From NCBI GenBank assembly GCA_028023455.1, contig JAQFVV010006720.1, positions 272,501 to 336,500 of the forward strand: a stretch of 64,000 nucleotides of DNA. The letters are read 5' to 3'. A model generated the notes under the pieces. It had not been told where the DNA came from and did no database searches. It was given only the letters and a program-made list of their open reading frames with translations. This document shows, in pieces, positions 18,198 through 29,742 of the stretch (position 1 is the stretch's first letter; the number at the start of each line of letters is the position of its first letter). The position numbers and the translations under genes were made by a program. The stretch comes from Epiperipatus broadwayi (lineage: Eukaryota > Onychophora > Udeonychophora > Euonychophora > Peripatidae).

Positions 18198-19012
18198 ACA
18201 TTTGTCCAGAAGTTTTTCCACTCTTTTCAATAACTTTCTGAAATAACTTCTTTTCCCTCTCTTATAGTTTACTTGTTTAGAATTTACTATTTTGTCTTTT
18301 TCATGTTGTGTTTTGTTTTCAAGCTCATATATCTGAATCTTTTTTTTAACAAAACTTTCAAGTTTTTCATCCTTTTCTACTTTATCTTTGATCATATAAA
18401 CATGAGTAAATGGCACAATTTTGTTTCCGACCACCATTTTAGGTGTTTTGAATAAGGTTATTTTTAAATGGCTTTTATTTTTGCTTTATAATCATATTCA
18501 AAAAATTTTTCCTTAACTATTTTCTTCATTTTATGTTTACTCAACTCATTTTTAGCCTCTTGTAGGGACTTTTTTACCTTATTTTCCATCTCTATCTTAT
18601 AACTGTCTCCAATATTTTTTTCCTCCATCATACTGTCTATCTCTCTTCACTCTCTACTTATTTTTAACTTTATTTCCACCTTCTTTGTCCGAGCATCACT
18701 CTGTTCTAACATAATTTCTATTTCTCTTAGGACCTCAACCATTTTTTGGATCATTTTACGTCTCAACTTTCTTTTCTACTTCCTGACTTTTTTCTACACT
18801 TCCCTTCATTTCACCCTTCATCTCTTTTATATTTCTAATAATTTCTACTTTAAACTCCCTAAATTCTTTTAACATTTCTGCTTTGAACTCTGTAAAATCT
18901 TTTGTCATTCCCTTTCAGTCTGCTTGAGGTCTTGCCATATTTCACTCAACATGTCTATTATCATCTTCATCATTATCCTGGTCTCTGACACTTCTTTTTC
19001 AACTACTCCCAT
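18198..19012 (-). pseudogene. decayed coiled-coil protein frame, second copy type
   Basis: Minus-strand translation starts with MGVVEKEVSETRIMMKMI and continues, after a frameshift, as a Lys/Glu-rich helix (FKAEMLKEFREFKVEIIRNI, then KEMKGEMKGSVEKSQEVEKK). It runs through multiple stops to an open C-terminal part with KIVPFTHVYMIKDKVEKDEK, ending near 18198. The heptad-like charge pattern suggests an ORF1-like coiled coil of a dead retroelement, comparable to 6440-7306. No catalytic domain follows on this strand, so the family is unknown. Confidence 0.4.
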
Positions 19013-19114
19013 ATTTACACAAGATTAAATTCACTTTACTATCTTCTTAAAATTAAAAATCTAAAAGCAAATAAAATGATATTTTCTGTTTGTATATATA
19101 TTTATTATCAGATG

Positions 19115-19118
<4 letters not shown>

Positions 19119-19183
<65 letters not shown>
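19119..19183. repeat. (TA)n microsatellite preceding R1 copy 2
   Basis: About 32 TA units directly before the R1 left edge. Confidence 0.97.
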
Positions 19184-19184
<1 letters not shown>

Positions 19185-21164
19185 TGGTCGGGAAAATTGA
19201 AGTCTTACCATATCAGCTGTACAGGGACCACCAGTCTATTTGAACCTGGAAAATTTATATAGTAGGCAGATACACACCGTTAAGATCTCAATTTTACATA
19301 TATATTTTATTCCAACCATCAGCCCATGACACTAGTTCATGGAGACGCAGATTTATGAAATATAAATTCTTATTAAAATATATTTTCAATATTAAAAAAA
19401 AATAAGAGAAGCCACAACCAGTAATAACACACACAAACATTTATTAAACATATATGTAATTTAAAATTATTTTTATCTAACTTTAATTCTTTTTTTTATA
19501 AAACAATATAACTTTATTTTAGATTTTAATTTACAATTTAACTTTTTTATTTTAAAAGTTCACACAGATGAGTTTAATATTTTATTAGTGTCAAGTATGG
19601 ATATATTACATAGATTACATTTGAAAAGAAAATATTATATTCCTTATTCAAATTTATGCCAAAAGTTCACAGTCAAACTAATGTCAAACTATCTGATATA
19701 TCAATGTATTCAATGCAGCATGAATATGACACAGCACAGTACCATAGTTTCAGCAATGCATATCTGAACAGCATGGTTATAGAGAAGAAATTGTCTCTTG
19801 TCCAGTACAAGAATGTTTCATCTGTCTGGTGAGAAGAACAATATAAAAAAAATCCATAGGAAGGGATTGCAGTCTTTTTTGTTGACTTACAATCCCATTC
19901 CACAGAGTAGGAAATATCATATGTCTCCAATGGTCAATGAAAATAGGCTTATTTCACCCAAGTGTGGCATATAATGTTATCCTGCATGTAGCAGATCCGA
20001 TTACTACATTTACTAATTGCACCAATATATCCAATCAATTAACCCAATTTAACTATGAAACAAATAACCAAAGATTAACCCTCCCTTAATTAAACTAATA
20101 TAACTTTACAAATATATGCATCCATTTATGCCCAACTTAAATTTAACATTTATTAAGTTTAGTTTAACAGAAAAAAATCATAATAAAATCTTAAAAGAAC
20201 AAGAATAAACAACTTAATGGAAATGATTTAAAAAATATACATCAAATAAAATTAATTATTAATAATAATTTACGTTGGTCAGATAGAATTCTATTTCTAT
20301 TAAATACTGAAAAAGTTTTGGAATTAAAGTACTTACTGTCTGAAAATGTTCATCAGTTATATAGTTCTTACTGTTTTTAAAAATTTCATCTTTTTACAGT
20401 TGCTTGCCATTTGGGATCCAGTGTTAATTGACCTGTTGTCCTGGGGAGACCGGTATGCTATTGGCCATTTTATTTATTCATATGGGATTTTTTTTACTTT
20501 AGCTGATATTTTATTTCCAGGCCCTGGTAGCCTGTAGTCTGCAATATGGGAAAATGATGTCATTTCTTTTTTTTTTAAAAACTGAAGGAATTGAAAGTGT
20601 GCCTTTCAATCCCTTCTCCTTCAACTCTCTCCAACTTAACACATATCACACCCCTCTCTATCACATCTCTTTCTCTCCCTTATTTCCAAAATTTTCCTTT
20701 TATATTATACTTTTGGATCAAGTGGACGTTACATCATGATTAAGATGATCTTTTCATTGAGGTCCATTTCCTGAGGGATTTCTTTTATTGGCCATTCAGT
20801 TCCCATTGTTTTTTCTCTCCTATCTGATCTTTAATTACACATTTGACATGGCCAAAGGCTAGTTCACTTACATTAATCAAAATAATCATTTCCATTTTAC
20901 AGCATATAATTAATTAAATTATTGTACATTCTTTTTATCTTTAAATCTTTTAAGTTCTTATTTTTTCTGAAAATTTAGTTTTAAAATACTTTTTTTTCCT
21001 AATAAAGTTTTCCTTTAGCAATTTTTTATCTCTGCAATTTTATATATATAAAGTTTAGATGACTTTTAATTTTCAATTTTAAATTCTTAAAAAAAGTTTT
21101 TATCTGCAAACTTTTATTTTTAATTTTATTTATTAGAATGTAATGGCATGTGTGCCCATTACAA
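19184..21164 (+). repeat. R1 interspersed repeat, copy 2
   Basis: This aligns with 13044-15448 but lacks the TA-hairpin cassette. It begins next to (TA)n and ends CCCATTACAA followed by (TA)n, equivalent to the GTTACAA terminus of copy 1. It is non-coding; small open frames are not shared with copy 1. Confidence 0.65.
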
Positions 21165-21217
21165 TATATATATATATATATATATATATTGTAATGGGCA
21201 GAAAAATGAAAAATGTA

Positions 21218-21255
<38 letters not shown>

Positions 21256-21266
21256 ACATTTTTCAT
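21153..21266. repeat. paired TA hairpins, L-(TA)-L'R'-(TA)-R
   Basis: L is TGCCCATTACAA (21153-21164), followed by (TA)n, then its exact reverse complement TTGTAATGGGCA (21189-21200), then ATGAAAAATGTATACTA, then a second (TA)n, then TAGTAACATTTTTCAT, which is the reverse complement of the preceding block apart from one inserted base. Two adjacent hairpins thus join the R1 end to the R3 start. Confidence 0.9.
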
Positions 21267-21732
21267 CTAACTAGGGTTCTATACACATATAAATGCGTTA
21301 GTTGATCAAGTTATGCCAAAAAGAAGAAAGTTGTATTTCTATTTCAAAAAAAAAAACATAACTATATTTCCTGATCAACTCGACATAGAGTTGTTACGAT
21401 TACAATTGTGAGCTGAATCAGTTTTAATTTATAAATGAGGGTGCCAGAGTCAATTAGACTCACTGATTCCATGTCAAACAATTCGTAACTCGTAAATTAA
21501 ACAGAATTTTTTTTTTAATAAGTGGTATTATATTTTAACCATGAATTAGAATTATTCCCTAAATTTTATTATTATTGGAGCTTATTAAACATATTGGCAA
21601 AGGTAAATTATATTTTAAAACATCAGTAAACTAATATTAATAAATTTAATAATAATTGATAACTATCATTAATAATGCACAATGAAAAAGGTTAATAAAG
21701 TAAAATCTCTTTCATTCTAACAAACAAAAAAT

Positions 21733-21824
21733 ATAGCTGAGAGGTCATCATAGTTGCCTTGCAAGCAAGTAGTTGGTGGCAGATAGTTGTGGTTCAAATC
21801 CTGGCCGATGGTATGACATATGAA
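21733..21824 (+). mobile_element. tRNA-derived SINE-like insertion
   Basis: The segment is absent from the otherwise matching position in R3 copy 2. It has an A-box-like TAGCTGAGAGGT and a B-box GGTTCAAATCC (21791-21801), the pol III internal promoter. Between them TTGC-CTTGCAA-GCAA can form an anticodon arm with UGC in the loop centre, suggesting tRNA-Ala ancestry, although the region between arms is longer than in a normal tRNA. There is no CCA and no acceptor pairing. It is best read as a short SINE head or tRNA pseudogene. Confidence 0.55.
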
Positions 21825-22149
21825 AAAATTGTTAATTAAATAAACTGGAGAGAACACACACTAATCCAAACATGAAGCAATTAATAAAAAAGAACAGTTA
21901 AACAATTAAAAAATCCTTGGTTAATTAAGAGTCTCTTGAGTATGCAAATTAAAGTCTATGTCAAAATTGTATTATAAGCTTATGTAGATAATTGTTTGCA
22001 AATGCTTAGTTTTGTCACAATCAGAAAAAATAATGAGTTGTACCTTACCAGTAACTTTAGCGAGAAGGTTGTAGCTTAATATGCATAGTTTTTTGAATTA
22101 GAATGAGCTCGGCCATTGGTTATAAGTTGATCTTGTGGTCTATTATCCT

Positions 22150-22283
22150 AGTCAGTCACAAAGGCTTTTATGGTTTCCATATTCAGGCACAATGTCCACA
22201 AAAGCTCCGGTTCACTCCGACATGCACAATTATTTCTGTGTAGGCTGATCCTGGATATATTCTTGTTATCCAGGACTAACTAT
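22150..22283 (-). pseudogene. exon-like fragment inside R3, copy 1
   Basis: On the minus strand, a pyrimidine-rich tract and CTATAG precede a 42-codon open frame starting VLDNKNISRISLH, containing SEPELLWTLCLN and ending in TAG. The same frame is open in R3 copy 2 (24201-24334). Codons are less AT-biased than the surroundings. Differences between copies are mostly amino-acid-changing, so the duplicated frame shows no sign of constraint. It may be a captured terminal exon or simply old element coding sequence. Confidence 0.3.
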
Positions 22284-22698
22284 AGAAAAACATATGAAAC
22301 AAGACCTTGATCAAACTAGCCCCCATTTTTTATACTACAGGTCCAGGTTTCAGACTTCTGTGCATACCTTTGGTTTATCAAATATATACACTGATAATCT
22401 CATACATTCTTTATAAAATTTATGTTACAAAGTCTTCATTTTTTGTAGCATAACCCTGCCATCTTTAATTTGCTAAAATATTTTTATTTTAGCTTATCTT
22501 TTTTACTTTTGGAATTCTTTTAATTTATCTGGATTAGTAATCTGTGTGTCTTTTGTTCTCTCCAATTTTAACTTTTATTTTTAATTGCATAAAAATATAT
22601 GAAAGAGAATTTTAACTTTCACTGTACGTTCTTAAAAAAAGTACATTATACTAATAAAAAAATGTAAGTTTACTCTTTTTTTCAGTTTTTACCAAATG

Positions 22699-23149
22699 TC
22701 AAAATATTTGTACCATATATAAAACAAACTGTACATACCACTGGGGCCATGAGATGAGAATAAAATAGGGGTTTGCACTAATTTTATTCTTAAGTTTTAA
22801 ATTTATATTTGTGTGTTTTTTTTGTATTAGTGTGCTGATATATCTCATAGACTCATTCAACAAGTGATGTTTGGCTTTAACATCGACTTTTAGGTCTAAC
22901 ATGGTGGGAATGCAAAATATTTTTACATTCATCTGTGTCCTTTCCAGGCTCACAGCAACTCAGTTCAACTTGATCTGCCCTCCCTTTTTATTGGGATCCA
23001 TGCTAGTAATAGACTAATGGGCATCTAAAGATGGTCTTATGTTATATACTGCATACATGGACTCGGGGCTTTTCTTTTTCCCTTCTTCAGTAACTGCATA
23101 CCTGATCAAATACTTGTGACTTACATCTACATCAGTCACGATCGTGTTT
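22699..23149 (-). pseudogene. unrecognised decayed reading frame
   Basis: One minus-strand frame reads from about 23149 (TIVTDVDVSHKYLIRYAVTE) through SPESMYAVYNIRPSLDAH, one stop, MDPNKKGGQIKLN, a second stop, and on to an open stretch ending near 22699. Two stops in roughly 150 codons of unbiased composition suggest a decayed protein-coding segment. No domain is recognised and no element boundaries are visible. It lies between the two R3 copies. Confidence 0.3.
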
Positions 23150-23389
23150 TTTAAGACATATTAAAAAAATATTTTTTTTTACTTTCTGTAAGTCATATTA
23201 AACAAATATTTTTATAAATGTATAATCAGGAATTAATTAGTTAGTTAGTTTTTTTTAAGAAACTACTATTTATTCTCCGGCTATGAGTTTTTAGTTCATC
23301 ATTGTAATGTTATTTACCATTTGAACTTATCTCAGTTTGTGGTTGTTGAATCGAAGCCTCACGTTTGGCCCCATTGTAATGTTTTCCAT

Positions 23390-24728
23390 CTGACTAGGCC
23401 TCTATACACATATAAATGTGTGAGTTAATCAAGTTATGTCAAAAAGAAGAAAGTTGTGTTTCTATTTATAAAAAACATAACTATATTTGCTGATCAATTC
23501 GGCCTAGAATTGTTACAAGTACAATTGTGAGCTTAATGAGTTTTTAATTCATAAATGAGAGTTTCAGTTAGACTCACTGATTCTGCATCAAACAAATCAT
23601 AACTCATGAATGAAAAAGAAAAATGTTTTTTTTTTTTTTTTTTTTTTAAAAATAAGTGGTATTATATTTTTACCATGAATTAGAATTATTCCCTAAATAT
23701 TATTATTATTGGAACTTGTTAAACATATTGGCAAATGTAAATTATATTTTTAACAATCACTAAACAAATATTAATAAATTTAATATTAATTAATAACTAT
23801 CATTAATAATGCACAATGAAAAAGTTGATTAAAGTAAAATCTCTTTTATTCTAACAAACAAAAAATATTTAACATTAAATTGTAAATTAAATAATCTGGA
23901 GAGAACACTCAGTAATCCAAACATGAAGCAATTGATAAAAAAACAACAGTTACATAATTAAAATTTCTTGGTTAAATAACAGTCACTTGAATATGAAAAT
24001 TAAAATCTATATATCAGGATTGTATTATAAGCTTATATAGATAATTGTTTGCAAATGCTTAGTTTTGTCAAAATCAGGAATAATAATCAGTCGTAGCTTA
24101 TTGGTAAGCTTAGCGAAAAGGTTGTAGCTTACTATGCATAGTTTTGTAGATTAGAATGAGCTTGCCCTTTGGTTATAAGTTGATCTTGTGGGCTTTTTTC
24201 CTAGTTGGTCACAAAGACTTTTGTGGTGACCATCTTCAGGCACGATGTCCGCAGAAGCTCCGGTTCACTTTGACATGCAGAATTATTTCCATGTAGGGTG
24301 ATCATAGATATATTCTTGTTATCCAGGACTACCTATAAAGAAACAGATGAAACAAGACCTTGATCAAACTCTCCCCACCTTTTTATACTAGAGATCCAGT
24401 TTTCAGACTTCTGCACATACCTTTTGTTTATCAAAAATATACACTGATAATCTCTTACAGTCTTTATAAAATTTACGTTACAAAGTTTTTATTTTTTATA
24501 GCATAACCCTGCAATCATTAATTAGCTAAAAAAATTTTTTTTTATTTTAGCTTAACTTTTTACTTTTGGAATTTTTTAAATTTATATGGATTAGTAATCT
24601 GTGTGTCTTTTGTTCTCTCCAATTTTAACTTTATTTGTAACTACATAAAAAATATAAAAAACAATTTTAACTTTCACTGCATGTTCTTAAAAAAAGTAAA
24701 TTATACTACTAAAAAGAAAAAAAAATCT
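23390..24728 (+). repeat. R3 interspersed repeat, copy 2
   Basis: Second copy of 21255-22665 without the tRNA-like insertion. Its 3' edge abuts the first satellite unit at 24731. Confidence 0.8.
24201..24334 (-). pseudogene. exon-like fragment inside R3, copy 2
   Basis: Counterpart of 22150-22283. The acceptor-like CTGTTTCTTTATAG precedes a frame beginning VLDNKNISMITLHG with SEPELLRTSCLKM, ending in TAG. No domain is recognised. Confidence 0.3.
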
Positions 24729-24730
24729 AA

Positions 24731-27187
24731 GTTTTCTTGCAATGATATATATTGCAGAGACTTTGATTATATGGTGATTCTGAACTGAGATCAGACCCAT
24801 ATAAATATCTGGCTTGCTAGGCTGAGTTTGAAGACTTTACCGGTCTGAAAAATTCACGCTTGCAATCTGATAGAAACGTTTTGCATAAACACTTGAGAGT
24901 CAGTGTTTTAGATCTAGTTTCTATACTCTATCCCCCACTGAGGAGAGCAAACCAGCTTGAAATCAGCTGATCTGGGGGTGAGCAAATGAAAGAGGTAGTT
25001 AATTTCTGACTCTTTTTCGTTTATGTAAACAAATCTTACACTTGTTCGGCGGTTTTGGTATAGCGCCATCTTTTGAACATAAATAACAAGTGATAGCAGG
25101 TTACGTGATTAACTTGTTTTTGTTTTTCATAAATGTACCTTTAAAGTTTTCTTGCAATGATATATATTGCAGAGACTTTGATTATATGGTGATTCTGAAC
25201 TGAGATCAGACCTATATAAATATCTGGCTTGCTAGGCTGAGTTTGAAGACTTTACCGGTCTGAAAAATTCACGCTTGCAATCTGATAGAAACGTTTTGCA
25301 TAAACACTTGAGAGTCAGTGTTTTAGATCTAGTTTCTATACTCTATCCCCCACTGAGGAGAGCAAACCAGCTTGAAATCAGCTGATCTGGGGGTGAGCAA
25401 ATGAAAGAGGTAGTTAATTTCTGACTCTTTTTTCGTTTATGTAAACAAATCTTACACTTGTTCGGCGGTTTTGGTATAGCGCCATCTTTTGAACATAAAT
25501 AACAAGTGATAGCAGGTTACGTGATTAACTTGTTTTTGTTTTTCATAAATGTACCTTTAAAGTTTTCTTGCAATGATATATATTGCAGAGACTTTGATTA
25601 TATGGTGATTCTGAACTGAGATCAGACCCATATAAATATATGGCTTGCTAGGCTGAGTTTGAAGACTTTACCGGTCTGAAAAATTCACGCTTGCAATCTG
25701 ATAGAAACGTTTTGCATAAACACTTGAGAGTCAGTGTTTTAGATCTAGTTTCTATACTCTATCCCCCACTGAGGAGAGCAAACCAGCTTGAAATCAGCTG
25801 ATCTGGGGGTGAGCAAATGAAAGAGGTAGTTAATTTCTGACTCTTTTTTCGTTTATGTAAACAAATCTTACACTTGTTCAGCGGTTTTGGTATAGCACCA
25901 TCTTTTGAACATAAATAACAAGTGATAGCAGGTTACGTGATTAACTTGTTTTTGTTTTTCATAAATGTACCTTTAAAGTTTTCTTGCAATGATATATATT
26001 GCAGAGACTTTGATTATATGGTGATTCTGAACTGAGATCAGACCCATATAAATATCTGGCTTGCTAGGCTGAGTTTGAAGACTTTACCGGTCTGAAAAAT
26101 TCACGCTTGCAATCTGATAAAAACGTTTTGCATAAACACTTGAGAGTCAGTGTTTTAGATCTAGTTTCTATACTCTATCCCCCACTGAGGAGAGCAAACC
26201 AGCTTGGGGTGAGCAAATGAAAGAGGTAGTTAATTTCTGACTCTTTTTTCGTTTATGTAAACAAATCTTACACTTGTTCGGCGGTTTTGGTATAGCGCCA
26301 TCTTTTGAACATAAATAACAAGTGATAGCAGGTTACGTGATTAACTTGTTTTTGTTTTTCATAAATGTACCTTTAAAGTTTTCTTGCAATGATATATATT
26401 GCAGAGACTTTGATTATATGGTGATTCTGAACTGAGATCAGACCCATATAAATATCTGGCTTGCTAGGCTGAGTTTGAAGACTTTACCGGTCTGAAAAAT
26501 TCATGCTTGCAATCTGATAGAAACGTTTTGCATAAACACTTGAGAGTCAGTGTTTAGATCTAGTTTCTATACTCTATCCCCCACTGAGGAGAGCAAACCA
26601 GCTTGAAATCAGCTGATCTGGGGGTGAGCAAATGAAAGAGGTAGTTAATTTCTGACTCTTTTTTCGTTTATGTAAACAAATCTTACACTTGTTCGGTGGT
26701 TTTGGTAAAGTGCCATCTTTTGAATATAAATAACAAGTGATAGCAGGTTATGTGATTAACTTGTTTTTGTTTTTCATAAATGTACCTTTAAAGTTTTCTT
26801 GCAATGACATATATTGCAGAGACTTTGATTATATGGTGATTCTGAACTGAGATCAGACCCATATAAATATCTGTCTTGCTAGGCTGAGTTTGAAGACTTT
26901 ACCGGTCTGAAAAATTCACGCTTGCAATCTGATAGAAACGTTTTGCATAAACACTTGATAGTCAGTGTTTTAGATCTAGTTTCTATACTCTATCTCCCAC
27001 TGAGGAGAGCAAACCAGCTTGAAATCAGCTGATCTGGGGGTGAGCAAATGAAAGAGGTAGTTAATTTCTGACTTTTTTTTCGTTTATGTAAACAAATCTT
27101 ACACTTGTTCGGCAGTTTTGGTATAGTGCCATCTTTTGAACATAAATAACAAGTGATAGCAGGTTACGTGATTAACTTGTTTTTTTT

Positions 27188-27191
<4 letters not shown>
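24731..27191 (+). repeat. ~415 bp satellite, six tandem units
   Basis: Units start (GTTTTCTTGCAATG) at 24731, 25146, 25562, 25978, 26378 and 26793, giving periods of 415, 416, 416, 400 and 415. The short fourth unit lacks 16 bp around GAAATCAGCTGATCTG. Units are nearly identical apart from a few point changes, most in units 5 and 6. Each unit has a conserved hairpin: CACTTGTT pairs with AACAAGTG about 40 nt later and encloses GGCG/CGCC. Unit 6 is cut at GTTTTTTTTTTTCA and runs into (TA)n. It is non-coding. Related diverged copies lie at 48461-49021. Confidence 0.97.
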
Positions 27192-27233
<42 letters not shown>

Positions 27234-27261
27234 GTATAATATATATATATATATATATATT
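27192..27261. repeat. two (TA)n tracts separated by CTGTATAA
   Basis: About 20 and 11 TA units terminate the satellite. The right border TATTATACTGGG is a partial mirror of the separator. Confidence 0.9.
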
Positions 27262-28978
27262 ATACTGGGTTTGAATATGTGTCCTCAAAACACTGGCCTC
27301 TTAGGCAAAGAAGAACATACTCAGAGAATATGTATGCCCAAACGATAGCTATGAAATATATAGCTAGTGTTACATATCCAGGACATAACTTCTTCTTGAC
27401 TGTTGAGTTCAACACCAAGTTCAAAGTACTTTTTTGTTAAGTGTAGACAGGGACACCAGCTATTTATTCTGAAAGAATAAACAATGCACTTTGTGCAATG
27501 GCCACTAACTCAATGCCTAAATCCACAACTAGCTCAGTTATTTGTAATCACTATCCGATTATACGTAATTAGTGGTGAATGAATTGTAAGAGAGATTGGT
27601 AAAAGATTTGATAAAAAGCTTTGTAAAAGAAATTGATAAAAGGAATTGACCGACAAATAAAGTTTAATTTTAAAGACAATTTATTAACTAACATTTACTA
27701 ATTTACTAAATTTAAACATCTTTATAATTTTTTAACTAATATAACACATGCTCATTTTAAATTAACACATTATAATATATATCTTATGAAAGCATAAATA
27801 ATATTTGACATTGATAAATTATCTAACATTCACAAACACGCACATCAATAGTTCATTTTATGCATGATTATATAATTCAAATTACTTGTCTCTGGATGCT
27901 TTATGAATTTTAATGCAATGGCTATTATTTTATAAATGAAAATATGCAAATGTTTTACCTAGGATTTTGAACATAGATTTAGAACTTTGTTTTCTTCTTG
28001 TTTGTTGCTTCTTCCAGCTGGCTGGGATGTTTCCTTGATGAGTTTCCTTATTATTCACGATTATTACTATTGGAGACAATTAGATATTGATGGAGATTTC
28101 CAAGTTGTTATGCTGACATTATTTCACAAACAGATCTTACTGTTTTCATAGGACTTTAGGCTGTGGAGAAACGTGTGTTCCCAAAAGCTGCTCAACACTG
28201 CATTTTTTTGTTTCTGGATACAATTAACTTAACTGATTAAATTAAATGACTCAATTAATTTGTGAACTGACCTCAACATCTGATCAAATTTTACTACTTA
28301 TATCAGCGATGTGTTGTCCTTGTAATATCCTTCGGCAAAATCTGTTGTCAAAATTCCAGTGATAATGTTTTGACAATGTGTTTTGGAAGATTGCTTAATT
28401 AGTAATAGCCATGCAAAATGTATTGTTTTATATTTTAATTAATATCTAATCCTTTGGAGACAAGCTTTTTAATACTGTAGTTTTATATTATACTTAATAG
28501 CCATTGCAGTGTTTTTTTAATGATAATCTTCTTTAACTTTCATTTATTTAGAATAACATTTATTACACATACATGTATTCTATTATTGACAATCTCACAT
28601 ATATACACACATATATAACTAGTTTTAAGATTACTTTTTCTTTAATTAAACATGAATGAAAAGAGATTTATATTTTTAAACTTTTTAAATATATTTTTAC
28701 GAATACTAATAAAAAACTATCTACCCCCTTTTTATAAAACCTTTAGTTTAACTTTTTTACAAACATCCCCTCTCCCCTTCTGATTAACTAATTGTAGCTT
28801 TTTATTTCAAAAGCAAATGATGGAAAACCATTTGATTCATTTCTTTTTTGAAAACAAACTGTAATAAACTCTTAAACTTTCAATTTTACTTTTGACAGCA
28901 AACTGATTTTGTTTACTTAAAGAAACCTTTTAGATTTTATAACTTATTTATTATTTAATATTTTTTAGGCAAAATCAT
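27262..28978. other. AT-rich spacer
   Basis: No coding, RNA or repeat feature could be supported here. Confidence 0.5.
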
Positions 28979-28984
28979 CATGTA

Positions 28985-29018
<34 letters not shown>

Positions 29019-29034
29019 TACATGTGAGTATTTT

Positions 29035-29072
<38 letters not shown>

Positions 29073-29082
29073 AAAATACTCA
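28979..29082. repeat. paired perfect TA hairpins
   Basis: CATGTACCAA (28979-28988), (TA)13, TTGGTACATG (29015-29024), immediately TGAGTATTTTACAA (29025-29038), (TA)15, TTGTAAAATACTCA (29069-29082). Both hairpins are perfect. The pattern is L-(TA)n-L'R'-(TA)n-R. Confidence 0.97.
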
Positions 29083-29702
29083 CTCATCACTGTTCATGTA
29101 CATTATATGAGCAAATGCCCAGGGTGCCATTACTATTAAAGAATAGAATGGTTTATCATTTTATCTGATTCATAATTAATGCTGAGACTCTTTTACTTAT
29201 GTTTATATTACAGCTTCACTCATTGGGAGGTTACAGAAAGTTCATAGCATATAGAGAATATAAATAAATGAAGGAAGAAATATAAACTATCAAATAAAAT
29301 ATAAACCTTATTTGTTAATTAACCAAATCATAAAGGCTAGCAGTGTTTTATTTATTCCATCTAACAAAATTTAACTTTAATTTGATCTCTTCCATCACCC
29401 AGTAACACTCTATATTACCTCAATATAACTCTGACAGAATAGAAAATCATTTCACTAAATAACTCTATTGTTCAGCACATCTTAATCTAAATAGCTGAAT
29501 TAATCTACCTCTAGGAATATAAAATCGGATATAAAGGGATCTATAACACAGTTAGACTAAAGAACTATATTAGCCAGTGATTTATAACTCTAACTTATAA
29601 CAAAATGTAATGAAATAAATTGAATGTTTTACTGGGCTATCCATTGGATAATGAAGGAAATAGGGTATATTTTAATCTCACAATCATCATGTAAATAAAT
29701 AA
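29083..29702. other. AT-rich spacer
   Basis: No supported feature. Confidence 0.5.
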
Positions 29703-29742
29703 GGAATATACCCTCTAGTTTCAAATCTAGAGGGTATATTCC
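29703..29742. repeat. 16 bp perfect hairpin at PLE-C edge
   Basis: GGAATATACCCTCTAG (29703-29718), an 8 nt loop, then CTAGAGGGTATATTCC (29727-29742). PLE-homologous sequence starts immediately after it. A third partial match GGGTATATTTT lies upstream near 29663. Confidence 0.9.

Larger units (their letters stand above)
21255..22665 (+). repeat. R3 interspersed repeat, copy 1
   Basis: Direct repeat of 23390-24728, sharing CTATACACATATAAATG, AAAAAGAAGAAAGTTGT, CATAACTATATTT, TAATAATGCACAATGAAAAAG and TTCACTG.ATGTTCTTAAAAAAAGTA. It differs from copy 2 by a ~92 bp tRNA-like insertion at 21733-21824. It contains a short exon-like frame on the minus strand (22150-22283). Confidence 0.8.

Noticed and set aside
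24860-24900. CTGATAGAAACG in each satellite unit as a hammerhead core
   Set aside because: CUGANGA is not matched and there is no room for stem II before GAAAC.
24731-27191. CRISPR-like array
   Set aside because: Units of ~415 bp are near-identical throughout with no short repeat/unique spacer pattern, and the context is eukaryotic.
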